64,000 bases of DNA from Nissolia schottii (taxonomy: Eukaryota; Streptophyta; Magnoliopsida; Fabales; Fabaceae), in assembly GCA_003254905.1 (NCBI GenBank), contig QANU01108284.1, forward strand, positions 218,884 to 282,883, in the 5' to 3' direction. Position 1 is the stretch's first letter. Each line of letters opens with the position of its first letter. The position numbers and the translations under genes are program-made. This document shows positions 39,401 to 54,720 of the stretch, one piece after another. The notes under the pieces are model-generated. The model was not told the DNA's origin, did not search any database, and saw nothing but the letters and a program-made list of their open reading frames with translations.

Positions 39401-40976
39401 ATTTAGATACTATGCATAATAAAGTTATAAAGTTTTAGATGTAAAAAAAAAAAAATTTAAGATGTATTTTATAATATATATTTCAAAATAAATTATATTA
39501 GTACAACTAAAAATATATATAGCTATTTAAACTGTAATAATTGAAGTGCAAAAATTTCTCTAATGTTTCAAAATAATATAAATTTTGAAAAAACGTTTTG
39601 TTTCAAACAAAATTCTGTTAAATCAAAACATGATTCAAACCCATCTTAAAAAGGATATTAAGTCAAATTTCACAATCGGACCAAGCTAAACACTTGGTTC
39701 ACAACATAGTACTGAATTAGATTGGATTATTAGATTAGGGTGGGTCATGAAACTCTTAATTCAGATATACATTGTTAAATTTTAATATTCAAAAGTGAGT
39801 CTTATTTTAGAGAGAAAAATGAGAAATATATATTTTCAAATCAATAAAATGTGTAATATATATGAATCTCATTTTATTTATTCAATAATATATACTCATT
39901 TTTTTTTATGACGTGATCTTCACTTTCTTTTTAAAAGGATTCTATCCTAAAGGAGATAAAATTTTTGGCTCTATAGCATTTCCTTATAAATAATATGCAC
40001 ATAATACGGATGTGGGTCCCTCAACAACATGCCTTGATCTCATTAGCTAGAATTCGTATATATACTTTATGCAACATTGTAGGAAACCTTTATACTTCAT
40101 TCCCGTCTGCATAATTGCCCATCATTCTTAAATAATGTTGTTTGCCACATAAATATATATATACAACATGCATGAATATGACTAAGATGGAAACTCTTAT
40201 TATATATCTTCTTTAATCGTACGTTATAGATAAATCTGCCGCTGATACGTACTTGATGTAAATGCTGTCGTTAAAACCACACTACAAACTACTACAAAGC
40301 TACTTTTTATGTATGTACATTAACAGGACTTATCTCATCCAACATTAATTAGTATCTTTCTTTATCTCTTTATAATTGTAGTGCTTTTGGTAAAAGTTGA
40401 ATATAGCTATGCTCATGCGTGCCAGTAGTTTGTAAACCAAAGCAAAGCGAGACATCCATTTCTCAATGCTGGGCTTGTTTCCAAGACCTTTAATTTTTAC
40501 CGATCCCACATTAAATCCACATACTCGTAAAGGATAAAATCTTTGCAGTTTGTACCTTGATCAGACAAATTCTGATAATTGTTCAATTCACTCGTCCTTA
40601 CTGCTACCTCGCCAGCTAACTTAGTTGTTAAAGATAGCTATTACAAAAATGGAAAACTTGTTCTACATCGTTTCGGTACGTTAATCCCAAACCATGTGAA
40701 GAAGTATAGTTAGTAACTTATAATTCCGCAAACGTGATGCAAAAGGCAAAAGCAATAAAAAAAATAACAAAAAGAAGTGTTTTCCTTTCTTCAAAGGACT
40801 TGAAAGCTTATATTCTTTCCTTCTTCCATTCAGCACACTCAAAATTCCTTCTTTCATTTTTTTTTTTTTTACTTCTCTATGCAGCACAGAAGCTATCACC
40901 TACAAAACCACATCAACCTTCATCTCACTCGCAGAACCAAACATTCATCCATTCATTCATCACATCACAAGCCGAA
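36410..40976. other. AT-rich intergenic DNA, no gene recognised
   Basis: About 4.5 kb upstream of the NHL gene. Short frames (for example minus 38562-38786) show no domain. Near 40840-40976 lies the likely 5' leader of the NHL gene, with a T-run at about 40858-40870. Confidence 0.5.
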
Positions 40977-41660
40977 ATGCACCGCGGCGACCACATACCC
41001 ATCCACAACGCGCCGGGTCCGAACCCGAACCCGAAAGCCATGAAGCGCCACCACACGGCCCGTTACTACGTTCAGCGCGTCCACGACAGCCTCACCACGC
41101 GAGTCTCCAAGATCATCTGCGCCACCTTCTTGGGCCTCCTCGCAATTGTGGGCCTAATAACCTTCATCCTCTGGCTCAGTCTCCGGCCCCACAGGCCCAG
41201 GTTCCATATCCACGAGTTCTCTATCCCGGGCCTGGCCCAAGAATCCGGGTTCGAAAATGCCCAGATCGCTTTCAACGTAACCGCCAGAAACGCCAACCAG
41301 AACATCGGGGTCAACTACGAGTCAATGGACGGGGCGGTTTATTACCGGGACCAGAAAATCGGTTACACGCCGTTACTTTTTCCGTTTTATCAGGAGCCCA
41401 AGAACACGACTGTTATTGACGCCGTTCTCGGTGGGGCAACGTTGACTGTCAACAGTCAGCGCTGGACGGAGTTCCAGAGCGACAGGGAGCGCGGCAGCGT
41501 GGTGTTCCGCTTGGAGATAACGTCCGTGATTCGGTTCAAGATATCCACGTGGGACAGCAAGCGCCACACGATGCATGCCAACTGTGACGTGGGTGTGGGG
41601 CCCGATGGGTCCATCTTGCCCCTTTACAAGGACAAGAGGTGCCCCGTTTACTTCTCTTGA
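40977..41660 (+). CDS. NDR1/HIN1-like (NHL) protein, LEA_2 domain
   Basis: A single-exon gene for a 227-residue plasma-membrane protein of the NHL family, known from defence, abiotic stress and plasmodesmata. The cytosolic N-terminus is His- and Pro-rich (HRGDHIPIHNAPGPNPNP). A membrane span lies at about 47-69 (KIICATFLGLLAIVG...), followed by an LEA_2-type extracellular domain (IAFNVTARNANQNIGVNYES; GGATLTVNSQRW) with N-glycosylation sites. The closest recalled relatives are NHL26-like proteins. The open frame extends upstream to 40734, but that part is poly-T/Phe-rich leader sequence, so the ATG at 40977 is chosen. No intron is needed, which is common for the family. The family is secure; the exact subtype is not. 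Confidence 0.9.
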   Translation: MHRGDHIPIHNAPGPNPNPKAMKRHHTARYYVQRVHDSLTTRVSKIICATFLGLLAIVGLITFILWLSLRPHRPRFHIHEFSIPGLAQESGFENAQIAFNVTARNANQNIGVNYESMDGAVYYRDQKIGYTPLLFPFYQEPKNTTVIDAVLGGATLTVNSQRWTEFQSDRERGSVVFRLEITSVIRFKISTWDSKRHTMHANCDVGVGPDGSILPLYKDKRCPVYFS

Positions 41661-43140
41661 GAGGTTGTGGTGGGATGCTGCTTTGCACGTGCAGTGAAAA
41701 TTATCCCTAATTTAGTAGTAATTTTTAATTCATTAACTTCGTCCTTGTTTTTATCATCTTTTCTTTCTTTCTTTTTCATCCACCTTTTTCTGATGTCAAT
41801 TTGTCTTTTTTTTTTATAGAAAAAATAATGCATTGTTGCTTTAGACTCTCTTCGGTTGTGTAGTCTTCATAATTTTCACGCATTTGTATTGGGATTTATT
41901 AAGATGGTGAGATATGAAAATATGATCTTCTTTTTAAAGTTCCCTTGCATGTTACAAACTTATTTCATCTTTTGTATATACAAAAACTAAAAGTGGTTGA
42001 CAAAATAGTTACACAGTGGACCATACCCATTCATAAGGGTCAATTAACCAAAATTCGTATCTCTCAATTATTAGATACAAATATATATATGGTAACAAAA
42101 ATTAAAACAGAAAATGAGACAACCCAAAAGAAACATTTGACAAAAAAAAAAAAAAACGCATGTGCTATCCAAGACAATAGGTATTTTGGTTTTGTATGTG
42201 GGATTTGAAGACATTGAGTAGTTGAACTAAAATGTAAAGTTACATTATGGTCCTCCTTCATAATTATAACTAGATTGTGAAGAAAATAAATGTAATGACA
42301 ATTATGAAAAGATGTTTTTAGACAACAAAAGATAATTGAGGTGGGGGATACTTTTTATATAATGGTATAGATAATACATAGTAGCGGGTTTGACAGATCA
42401 TGTCTATTAAACCATGTTTTTTTAATTTTTAAGTATTAATAAAAGATTGGAATATGAGATGAAATTAAAAAAAATAAAAATGATTGTGTCATTTTTAAGT
42501 AGATTAATAATTCTATTTTTTTTAAAATAAACTTTTATATACTAAGTTAAGTGTGTAAATCACATCACATTGTTGGTCACTTTTGTAAAATTGGAAAACG
42601 AAAAATAAAGGTTTTTCATGAAGGCAGTTAAAACTAACAGTAGTTACAACTTGTGGCTATTAGAAAATTGCATTTTTTTTTATGAGAGAAAATTGCATAT
42701 TATCAAACAGCAATAAGGATAAATTTAAAATAAAAACCGTGAGCAAAAAAGCAATTGAAATTGACAAACGAATTTATTAATACCAGTATAGATACTTTCT
42801 TTTGGGCCGATCATATTCATGGTCCAAGAATGTTTTTATATAATGTTATTTTTTTTAAGGCCGAAGGATATGAAATTATGAATAATAGACCAGTGCTATT
42901 AATTACCAATTGGAACATTTACAGATTCTGCAACTTCCATCGTCTGCCCTTTAATCGATTCCTATATAATTTTTAGAACTTAACATGAAGAAATATACGT
43001 TCTAAGATTAGTTTCAATATATTTTTGTTACGAAATCTTAGCATTTTCTTACTTTAACGAACAACTGGTTTGATCTATTAATTCAATTTGTAATTAAATA
43101 TGATGACAAACATTATGTGAAAATTTTAATATGTGTATTA
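41661..43140. other. NHL 3' flank and spacer
   Basis: AT-rich DNA with no recognised gene; the first 200-300 bases should carry the NHL 3' UTR. Confidence 0.5.
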
Positions 43141-44270
43141 TGTGTTTTAACAAAAGAAACTGCTTAGTCCAAGTTCAGCCTCATGAGAGTTGAAATAAAA
43201 GGAAAAGAGCCCAAAATGCAAGTTAGGAAGCAAAATGAAATTTATTTCTTTTATAACCCAAGATTCAGCCAAGAAACAAAAGCCCAAGACCGTGAGGCCC
43301 AAAGCTTTCAAACGCAGAAAGGGAAAGTACAAGTTACCTGATAGCAATAATTATGCAACAAAAATAAAGCAAAAGAAAAGAAGGGAAAAGCCAAAGGCAA
43401 CAACAACCAACATTATGCTCCAACATTCCAAAAGAAAAGAAATATAAAGGACAAGCGTTGCTAGAAAGATTTGAAAAGGACATCTCACACAAAGTGTACT
43501 GCACATTCGAAAACGAAAAAGAAGCACAAAGGAAAGATTGCAAAGACCTTTTTGCATAATGAAAAGAAAAATGGTATAAAAGGACATAGCATGGACTAAT
43601 AGAAGATATGGACAACACATCCAAAAATTCAAAAGCTACCAATGGTCAGCAGTCTTTGAGTATAAAAGGAGGATGAGGTGACTCAATTGTTAAAAAAAGA
43701 GAGAGCCAAAAAGTCTACTGTCAAGCCTAGCAATCTAANNNNNNNNNNNNNNNNNNNNNNNNNNNNNNNNNNNNNNNNNNNNNNNNNNNNNNNNNNNNNN
43801 NNNNNNATATATATATATATATATATATATATTTGTGATTCCATTGTTCATTTCCTTGTGACAAAAACATTATTTTGTTGTTTGGGAGTTTTGAGAGTTA
43901 AGAGGCTAAAAGTAAAGAGTGTTCTTTGAGAAAAGTCATATTTATCTTTCTTTGTTTTTGAGTGTTTTTTTTTATTTAAATATTGTGAGATATTATGAAT
44001 TTGTAATTGCTGTTAGTATTTGAGAGATTAGTGAAAGAAAAACTTTGAGGTGATTGAAGAATTGGATGTACATTCCTAACATTTGAGAATCGACCCAGTA
44101 TAAATCCTGTGTTAAATTCTCTTATTCCCTTTCACTTTTTCTTATTTTGAACTTTAGAAAGAAGCTCTGATCTGTCAGAAAAGTGCTTCATATTCCTAGA
44201 AAACTTGCCTTCCTAAACTTAAGGAGATTATCTCTTAAAGTTTTAAGAGATTCAACTCCCCCTTCTCTAA
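43141..44270 (+). repeat. Possible decayed LTR-like sequence
   Basis: The composition and wording (a purine-rich leader, TATAAAAGG near 43660, then GAGAATCGACCCAGTATAAATC near 44087) resemble plant retrotransposon LTR and leader regions. No boundary or target duplication was found, and an N gap interrupts it. The call is tentative. Confidence 0.3.
43739..43806. other. Assembly gap (68 N) beside an (AT)n microsatellite
   Basis: The gap is followed directly by (AT)13 at 43807-43832, which probably caused it. Confidence 0.97.
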
Positions 44271-44445
44271 GCCATGTTATAGCATCAAAATCCAACATCT
44301 TCGAAATTTCCTAAAATTTTGTGCTGAACAAATGGTTAATACTTAATACTATCCAGTATCCACTTTTAATTAAGGAAAGTAGCAAGCTTGATTTTTTCAT
44401 GACCCAGACTGGTAGGATTTGTGGCTTTAGTATCTATATGGTATC

Positions 44446-45195
44446 TTAAATATTATTATAAAACATGAATATTGACTTTTTCATCCTCATGATTTGAGTC
44501 CGAATGTAAGTGTATTGTTCATTGAGACCCCTTAAAAACTTGATGGCATACTCATTTGCCATGTATCCTCTAATGATTCCAAGGCCACAATTGCAAGGAG
44601 GAGGGCAAAGGCAACTAGGAATGGGCAAGAAACTATCAAGTTATTCCCAGAGAATCTTGAGCTTTTTAAAATAGTTAGTAATGGACAATTCACCTTGTTT
44701 GATTGAGTACAGCTCTTCCTGCATAATAGTTGTTCTGAATACGTCACCGTGATGATACCTTCTCTTGAGGTCAAGCCATAATTGATAGTAATTATCAATC
44801 CAAATGACACTTTGATAAAGTTCTGGACTCAAGGAACAAGTGTTCCAAGAGAGGATGTATGTGTTGCATTTGTCCCAGGCTGCAAATTGAGGATCATATG
44901 CAGATGACTTAAAAATTCTGCCATCAATGAATTTCATTTTGTTCTTGCCTTTCAAAGTAAGCTTCATAGCTCTCTCCCATGTATGGTAATTCTGGGGAGT
45001 TAGATTAGTTGAAACTAAAGAGGCACCAGGATTTTCTCCAGGGTGCAGATAATAGGGATCCAAAGTAGGATCGGTTGGCTGAGTGTTGGAAACATTGCCC
45101 AATCTCAGTAATTGTTGCAGGTTCTGAAGCTGTTGTAAAAGTGAATCTTAATCAATTCTTTCAGAAAAGTGAGGATTATGATCAGAATCCTCCAT
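44446..45195 (-). pseudogene. Copia-type retrotransposon gag remnant
   Basis: From the ATG at 45195 the minus frame begins MEDSDHNPHFSERID and is stopped by TAA; the same frame then continues to LGNVSNTQPTDPTLDPYYLH. The part NLTPQNYHTWERAMKLTLKG...KMKFIDGRI is the typical N-terminal gag (Retrotran_gag_3/UBN2) of plant copia elements. After a frame change near 44640, MANEYAIKFLRGLNEQYTYI continues the same domain, and similarity stops near 44450. No protease, integrase or reverse transcriptase follows, so the element is truncated at its 3' side. Confidence 0.85.
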
Positions 45196-45571
45196 AATTG
45201 ATCAAAGAAAAAACAGAAAATATGAATGACAGAATCACAGAAACAATGGATCTTGGTGTTTAGAAAACAAAAATCGAAGCAAATTGAGGAAGCTTGAGTT
45301 CTATGAAGACGAGATTGATGAGGAACTGCTTGATTTTCTCTCACGCTTTGAGTAATCTCAAGATGCAAAAACAACATCGAGATCACAGGAGAGCATTGCC
45401 ACATTAATCGTTTCCAGAAACTTTAAGAAGCTGAACCAAGAACAGGTTGCAGATACTTGAAATTGCAGCAAAACGGGGACATCAAGCAGTGAGATGTGGA
45501 GAAAAGGAGATGAGGAACCTGTGATTAGATCAATGGAAAGTGGAAGCGAGAAGTGATCGCGAATGATACCA

Positions 45572-45931
45572 TGTTAGATTTCATAGAAGGTGGCACCACA
45601 ACCATGAAAGTACAATAGCCATGGGAGTAGAGAACCTGAAACTGAAATAAAGAGAAACAGAATATGCAGCCGGGAAAGAAAGATGGGAGAACTGGATTTC
45701 ATTTCATTAAGTGGTGATTCAAAATGGTGAACCAACCTCAGTATATATGTGTATGTACAAGGGATATAACTGATTTCTAACTGATTTGTAAACTAACAAA
45801 CTCACTGTAATTTCTACCACCAGCTGCAACGGGACAAACTAACTAATGAAGCATGCAAAAAGCACCACAGAATGCCTCTCTAGTCAGCATGGGTAACAAG
45901 TATAGATCCTTGGACTGTCAAAAAAGTAACA
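45572..45931 (-). repeat. 5' LTR of the copia remnant
   Basis: On the minus strand the LTR would run TGTTAC...CTAACA (45931-45572), followed at once by the PBS-like TGGTATCATTCGCG and then the gag start at 45195. This is the expected copia order. No second LTR was seen in the window. Confidence 0.65.
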
Positions 45932-45934
45932 CTC

Positions 45935-46268
45935 ATTTATCTTGTTAAATGGACAGATCAAATATATAGACTTCAGTCTAGCTCGTTTAATCTGTGGGCG
46001 AAATTGACCGTTTAGTATTAATATAGACATAATTAGGATTGAACTTGGGGTTGAGTTGGGTCGAATCAGTGGGTTAGCAGGTCGAACTCAACCCATGTTC
46101 ATCCCTAGACATAACCCTTAAATTAACTCGTTTATTCGTATTAAATGAACGAGTCAAACATATAAAATTCAATAAACAGTAAAAGTTCATTTAAGCCCAA
46201 CCCATTTATCTGCTGGTTAAATTGACCATACCTAAATGGGTCTAATTGACCTGTTTGACAACTCTAAT
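45935..46268 (+). repeat. Dispersed repeat, copy 2
   Basis: Same family and orientation as 7861-8165. Shared blocks are TTTAGTATTAATATAGACA, AACATATAAAA and the terminal GACCTGTTTGACAACTCTAAT-type end. It is interrupted by a 74-bp insertion at 46033-46106. Confidence 0.6.
46033..46106. mobile_element. Tiny hAT-like MITE nested in the dispersed repeat
   Basis: A 74-bp insertion with inverted ends (TTAGGATTGAACTTGGGG and, reverse-complemented, AGGGATGAACATGGG) is bounded by the exact 8-bp duplication AGACATAA (46025-46032 and 46107-46114). Copy 1 of the host repeat has a single ATAGACA here without the insertion. Confidence 0.75.
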
Positions 46269-49214
46269 AGATCCAATAGATATAGACTCATCCATCATAT
46301 ATTGGAAGAGAACCATTGGATGAGAGGCTCCCCCAGTTGAAAAAATGACTAGATTATGAAAATCTGGTTGAAATAAGACTAGATTGCAGTGAAATGAAAG
46401 GAACTACAATTTTATGGAAATATTTTATAATTTGAAAATTATATTCCCAAATTCAAAATTATGAATTTTTTTTTATTATTTGGGTTTAGATTTCGCGACA
46501 TATATGATATATCATTGAATTCTAAATTGTTATAAATATTAAAATATTATATCTGCTTTATGTTAAATTGAAATAGATATTATGATTTTTTTTATAATTA
46601 CATTTAATTAGGGACAATTTTTCTCAAAAAGTGGTGTCTATACTTTTGTAACAATTTTCCTACAATCATATTTTGATTCATTGTCACTAACTATCCATAT
46701 GATTGTAATTGAGCTTGTAGACCTCATTTTCCCTTTTTTCTGTATTAACATAAAAAAAGGTTAATTTTAGCTTGATTGGCTGGTTTAGTGCAGAGGCCAA
46801 AGATTCAAGTGTATGACGAAATGGGAACCCCAATTCAAAGTCATTTCCATTAATTGGATCCTAGTCAATGTTATTTCGTTTACTCGATGGCTTAATTCTT
46901 GGTGAAATTTCCAATCCAGCAATAAAATGGTTTCTCTGCTTTTAATTTTGTTTAGACAAAGTCATCCAAGTTAAACATTTTTCTTTTAACCGTTTTATAT
47001 CCGACGGCAGATAATTTTACTTATTATTTAGTTATTTATTATGTTAAGCTAGCTTCAACTGATGAATATTTTCAGATTAGGATATGGCAAGGAATATTGA
47101 ATTCATTAAGAGCTTAGTTTACATTTTCGCACATATCAGGCGTTCTTCAACGTTAAATTCTCTATACCCATCCATCAGAATCAAGTCACATTCTCAATTC
47201 AAAAACTCACATTAATCCGTAAGAAGGCCGTAACCATTAATTTGTGAGCAACCAAATTGAAAGATAAATGTAAGTTATTTATCTTTCTTCGTATCTTTAA
47301 CCTTACCATTATTGAACAGAAAACTAAAATTTAGTGTGTTGCTTCCTCCTACGTCCTATATGCTGGCTATATATAATATATCCAAAGCAATTCGAATCCC
47401 TACTTGAAAATATACTTCTTTAGAGTCATTCCATCGTGCTCCTCTAGCATCACACAATTCACTTTTTATTTATTTATTATTATTAATTTATATTATTCTC
47501 TTCTTATTATCGTAACTATTATTTTTCGACATTGACCTTTGACCAAAATTCTATGCCAGTAGTTCGTGTCTGCTCAAATGCAAAGAAAGTACAAATCATA
47601 TAGTGGTTGTGTTGTTGACATGCATGTGGCGTTATATGAGCACTGATTTTATTCTTGCATATCCTAATTTGAAAGAGAGCAACGAGAGAAAACTTTTTCC
47701 ATTTTATTGTGTGTATTTAAAAATAATTTTAAATTTATGTTTACTCACAAATTTCTCAACACTAGATGATGAAACCATAGCGTGTTAAGTTTAAAAAAGC
47801 CATAAACAAATATAGTGTAAACACTTAACATATATAGCATATTTTTTTATTTAAATTATTATATTATTTTTCCGATGACTTATATTATTATATTTTTTAT
47901 GCAAGACTTATATTATTATATTACTACATGAAGTAGAAATAAACGTAAGCACTTAAATTATATGTTACAAACTGTTACAAGGTTATCCATCTTTAAAGTA
48001 TTTACGTCTATATCATCATTTAATTCGTTGAAGAGATAAACATTTATTTCTTCTAACTAATATATTGAGTTTAATTCTTGTGTCTATAGAAAAATGAAAG
48101 TGATGTTTAGATTGAAAAAATTTGGTTTGGTAAAGCTATTTGAGAGAGTGTTTCTTCTCTTAAAAGACACAAGTCACATTTTTGTGTTTGATAAATAAAA
48201 AAAATTAAAAAACTTTTATTTATAATTTATGAGAGCTAAAAGTACTTTTAAGAGCTTTTAAAAGTAATTTTTTAAAGTTGATTTATGCTCTTTAAAATGT
48301 AAAAAAACTAAATAACCTTAAATTTAAATAAAAATCTAACTTTATCTATTAAAATATTGATTCTTCCTCATGAATCCTTTATTATTTATTTTCATTCTAG
48401 TCATTTTAAATTTTAGAAATAAATTTATAATATATTTATCAAACACTATTTTGTGACTTTTATTTATTAAGAGCCACTTTATCATATTTTACTAAACAAT
48501 ATTATTGTGACTTTTTAAAAATAACTTTTTGAGAGTTCAATGGCTTTTAAAAAATAAAGATTTACCCAACCAAGCTGAAGTCTTGCATGACTTAAACTCA
48601 AAAACTACAACAACATTGTTTTTACTATTTTTTTTAATTTTTTTTTAAACTTAGGAAAACCATCCTTTGATTCTTTGTCAAGCTAAATTAGTTAGAATAC
48701 AAAAGAATGACAAATAATTAGATAAAAAAAGTACTTATGTTTATTTTTCTTCAAATAATATGATCGCATATATAAATAATTAAAACATAAAAAAATATTT
48801 ATTTTCATATAATTTCATATTAAGTTTTAATAGATATGAGAATCAAACCTTTTTTCTTACATAGTAATACACACTTAGATGTCCTGTCCTATGTATTAAA
48901 ATTATTTTCATTTTGTTACTGTATATATTTTGAATGGTCATATCATTAACTATTGAAATAAATGTGACTTGAGTCCATTTCTAAAAATTTTAAAATAAGA
49001 AGTCAGAAACGGTGGACAGAAATCTGGCTCATAGAGTTCACATAATAACATGTGAAAATAAGATTAAGATATAAATTGTTATCCATCCAAACTTTATTCT
49101 TCATGAATGGAGAAGAAGCTTCATAAAAGAAGCAGCAGCAGCAGTAACAGGGGTACGTTGATTAAATCCTCCTCCTATTTTCTCTCTTCCTCCCACATCC
49201 TGCTACTGCAAAGC
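46269..49214. other. AT-rich intergenic DNA upstream of the CRK cluster
   Basis: No gene recognised. Short frames near 47603-47788 lack domains. An (AGC)n run at about 49130-49145 precedes the first CRK copy. Confidence 0.5.
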
Positions 49215-52022
<2,808 letters not shown>

Positions 52023-52329
52023 TACTATAAGAGGTGACTGTTTAACTAAAACAAGGAACATTTTTGTCTTTTTTGTGACAAGAAGCAGATGTGCTTTAAA
52101 TATAGACTTTGGAGTGTACCAAAAATATATACAATGGCGTGTGTTGGTGATGTTTTGAGTAGTATTGAGAACAAAATATTTAAAGTTGATGTTTTAAACT
52201 AACATGTTACTTAAGAAATTGACAAAAATGTATGAAGTATCTCTCACAAATGTTTCTTTACTTTTCTCAATAACTACGCTAATTAAGTTGTATTTACATT
52301 CATAATCACTGTATTTCTTTACTGCAGAT

Positions 52330-52671
52330 AGAATAAATCACACACCCCAAAACACACACGCACATATACATACATACATACACACACACACACATATATA
52401 TATATATAAATATAAATAAAACCATTAGCTCTTGCTTGCTGCATCTTACTGATGCAGCAGAAGTGAATCAGAAGCTATTGGCGCGGTTTAAGCGGATGGG
52501 ATGGTGATTCGTGGGTTATCGAGTGCTCGAGCATCTTTTAAGAATTCATCTGATTCTATCTTTCTTTCGTTAGTTAGTCCGTCTTTTAGTGATAACACAC
52601 CCCAAAACACACACACGCACATATACATACATACATACATATATACATACATACATACATACATATATATN
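52330..52671. repeat. Duplicated CA/CATA microsatellite block
   Basis: Two similar blocks (about 52334-52409 and 52598-52671) both start CACACCCCAAAACACACA and pass into CATACATACA and TATA runs. The second ends at an N. About 190 bp of unrelated sequence separates them, so this is a local duplication and not one array. Confidence 0.8.
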
Positions 52672-53101
52672 AGTCATAATCCTAATAGTAATGACTAAAC
52701 TGTCATATTTCTACCTATATATACTAGGCTTTGCACCTCGACCGATTATGTTTGCTTTTCAGCCAAGATTTCTCGTACTATTCATACTCATATTTACTTG
52801 AAGGTCGAAGAGTGTCTACAAGTAAAATCTCGTCAAATGTTGAAGGCATTCTCAAGCATTCAATATCAGCTCAAGCAATCGATCAAGATACCAAGTAAAG
52901 TCAAATTGACTGACCATCTCTGATTAAGGCCAGAGGACCAGAACATTAAGTAATATTGATTTTCTGAAGAGAAAACAGGAAGTCGCCTCGCCTCTTGTCC
53001 CACAAGCAAATAAATACAGGATGGAAAATAAGCAACTACCAAACATTAATCCAAGTCTAAAAAACTAAGTAGTCGAATATAGCCACATGAAAAGTTCAAG
53101 G

Positions 53102-54114
53102 CTATCTAGGATATAATTCACTGTCCGACATCTCATTAACAGACTTTGGTATTGAATTATTGGTCATAGATTGACCAAATTGCAGCTCCTTCGGCATGTT
53201 TGGATCAGTTCCACTGTGCATGAAAAATGCAGGTTGATTAGGTGCTGGAAGAGTGGAGCGACTGCATAACATACTGACTATTTTCGCCATTGTTGGTCTA
53301 TCTGCTAGATCTTTTTGGACACAGTAAACTAATGTTTATGCATCTGATAACTTCATTCTGAGTATAGGATTCTCTTAATGTGGGATCCATCAGCTCCAAT
53401 GGTGCTCCATCTTTCCAAAGTTTCCACGCCTGTATCAAATTTTCATCACGCATTTATTGTGACTCATGACAGATCAAACAAACAGTGTCAACGAATTAAT
53501 CAAGTAGGACTAAACACCAAATTAATCAATAATATTTGATTTACTCACATAGCTCAAAAGGTCTTCATCAGAGTCCATTTGATAGAAAGAGCTGTTCTTT
53601 TTGCCACTTATGATCTCCAAAATGAGGACTCCAAAACTGTATACATCAGACTTGGCAGAGAACTCTCCATGCATTGCCTATTTTTGAATTCGTATCTCTG
53701 TCCAACAATACGTAACTAGCTTTAAGATCACTGTGTATAATTTTAAGCCTAGAATCTTCATGGAGATATTGAATGGCTCGAGCAATCCCTCCAATAATAT
53801 TGAAGAGTCTTGTCCAATCCAAAACCCTTAGTTTTTCAGGATTTCATCTGCGGTGTCGTTCATGGTTCTGAACAATAACTTCATGAAGCTCACCTGGTTG
53901 GAGAAGATAGAGCGGTTATTGGAATACCTTACCATGCACTCGTCGTACCATATAACAGCTCCTTCGACAAAGAGCAGTTTGAGTCCGTTGGAAGTCTCTC
54001 CGTTGGGTTGACCACGAACTGTCCGCAGGTGGGGAAGTCACCCCTGCACATGAACATTCCATAGGCTGAGTCTGAGAGGTTCCTGCCGGCAACTGTGGTG
54101 TTGTAGAAATCAAT
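53102..54114 (-). pseudogene. Inverted CRK pseudogene with an ectodomain-kinase deletion (copy B')
   Basis: Minus-strand CRK remnant. From 54114 it reads a first DUF26 domain (DFYNTTVAGRNLSDSAYGMF; CRGDFPTC; KEAVIWYDECMVRYSNN), which runs directly into the kinase at about 53845 (ADEILKN then [12 protein letters not shown]). The second DUF26 domain, membrane span, P-loop and catalytic Lys exons are missing. The catalytic loop reads HSDLKASY in place of HRDLKxSN. A second deletion removes the DFG-to-EYA part (about 53690). Exon 6 ([20 protein letters not shown]) and exon 7 ([13 protein letters not shown]...ELYPR, stop at 53102) follow, with a two-base loss at LLCVQK. It cannot encode an active kinase. 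Confidence 0.88.
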
Positions 54115-54119
54115 TTCTC

Positions 54120-54715
54120 AGAGAGGAATATTTTTGGTCTAAAATTATTAGCTGTTCCATTAATAGGGAAGAAACAGAACAGCATGACCCAACCATAAGC
54201 AGCCCGCAGTTGGGAGGGCAGAAGACCAAAAAGCCCACCTTCAGAAATCTCAGACCCCAGACAGGCACAGGATGGAGATGGGATACTTACAAACCCTTCG
54301 ACAAGGAGAAACAAGTGAAACAAAAAACTTTGAAGGATCCAATGGTTCGCTACTGATTGGGCCCCGACCAACACAAGAGATCTACATTTGGGATTGAGCG
54401 GGCCTTCTCTCTCCTTTATTTTTTGATGTGGTAAAATTTCATTCACAACGGAGAACCCAATCCAAATACATTCATGACCCAAATTTTGATCAACTTGGGC
54501 AAGATAGTCCTCCTCCCAAATTTGATCGCCAGCAATACAAGCAAATTTTAGCTAAACTATGGATATGATTACCCTCTCCCCTAATGTGAACGGAAGAGGA
54601 GGAAGCTAAACAATTACCAACCACATAACAATCGTGAGCAATAGCATTGATGAGATGGATCATTGCGATTTTCCTAGATAGCATTGCCCAAGCTTCATAC
54701 AATTCGACTCAACCA
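54120..54715 (-). pseudogene. LINE 3' remnant inserted beside the inverted CRK pseudogene
   Basis: The minus strand carries VHIRGEGNHIHSLAK-like wording, the RNase H motif of plant LINEs, then HECIWIGFSVVNEILPHQK and a 3' region with LPSQLRAAYGWVMLF. It lies immediately upstream of the truncated DUF26 exon, so it may have interrupted that exon. An apparent frame across 53916-54482 joins LINE and CRK sequence by chance. Frames are broken. Confidence 0.65.
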
Positions 54716-54720
54716 CCAAG

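Noticed and set aside
40734-40976. 81-residue N-terminal extension of the NHL protein
   Set aside because: Phe- and Lys-rich low-complexity translation of a T-rich leader; the family starts near the ATG at 40977.
36410-40976. Hidden gene in the 4.5 kb before the NHL gene
   Set aside because: No run of exons with consistent splice sites and no recognisable domain on either strand.
53916-54482. 188-residue minus-strand frame
   Set aside because: It joins a LINE 3' remnant to a CRK ectodomain remnant by chance and is not a gene.
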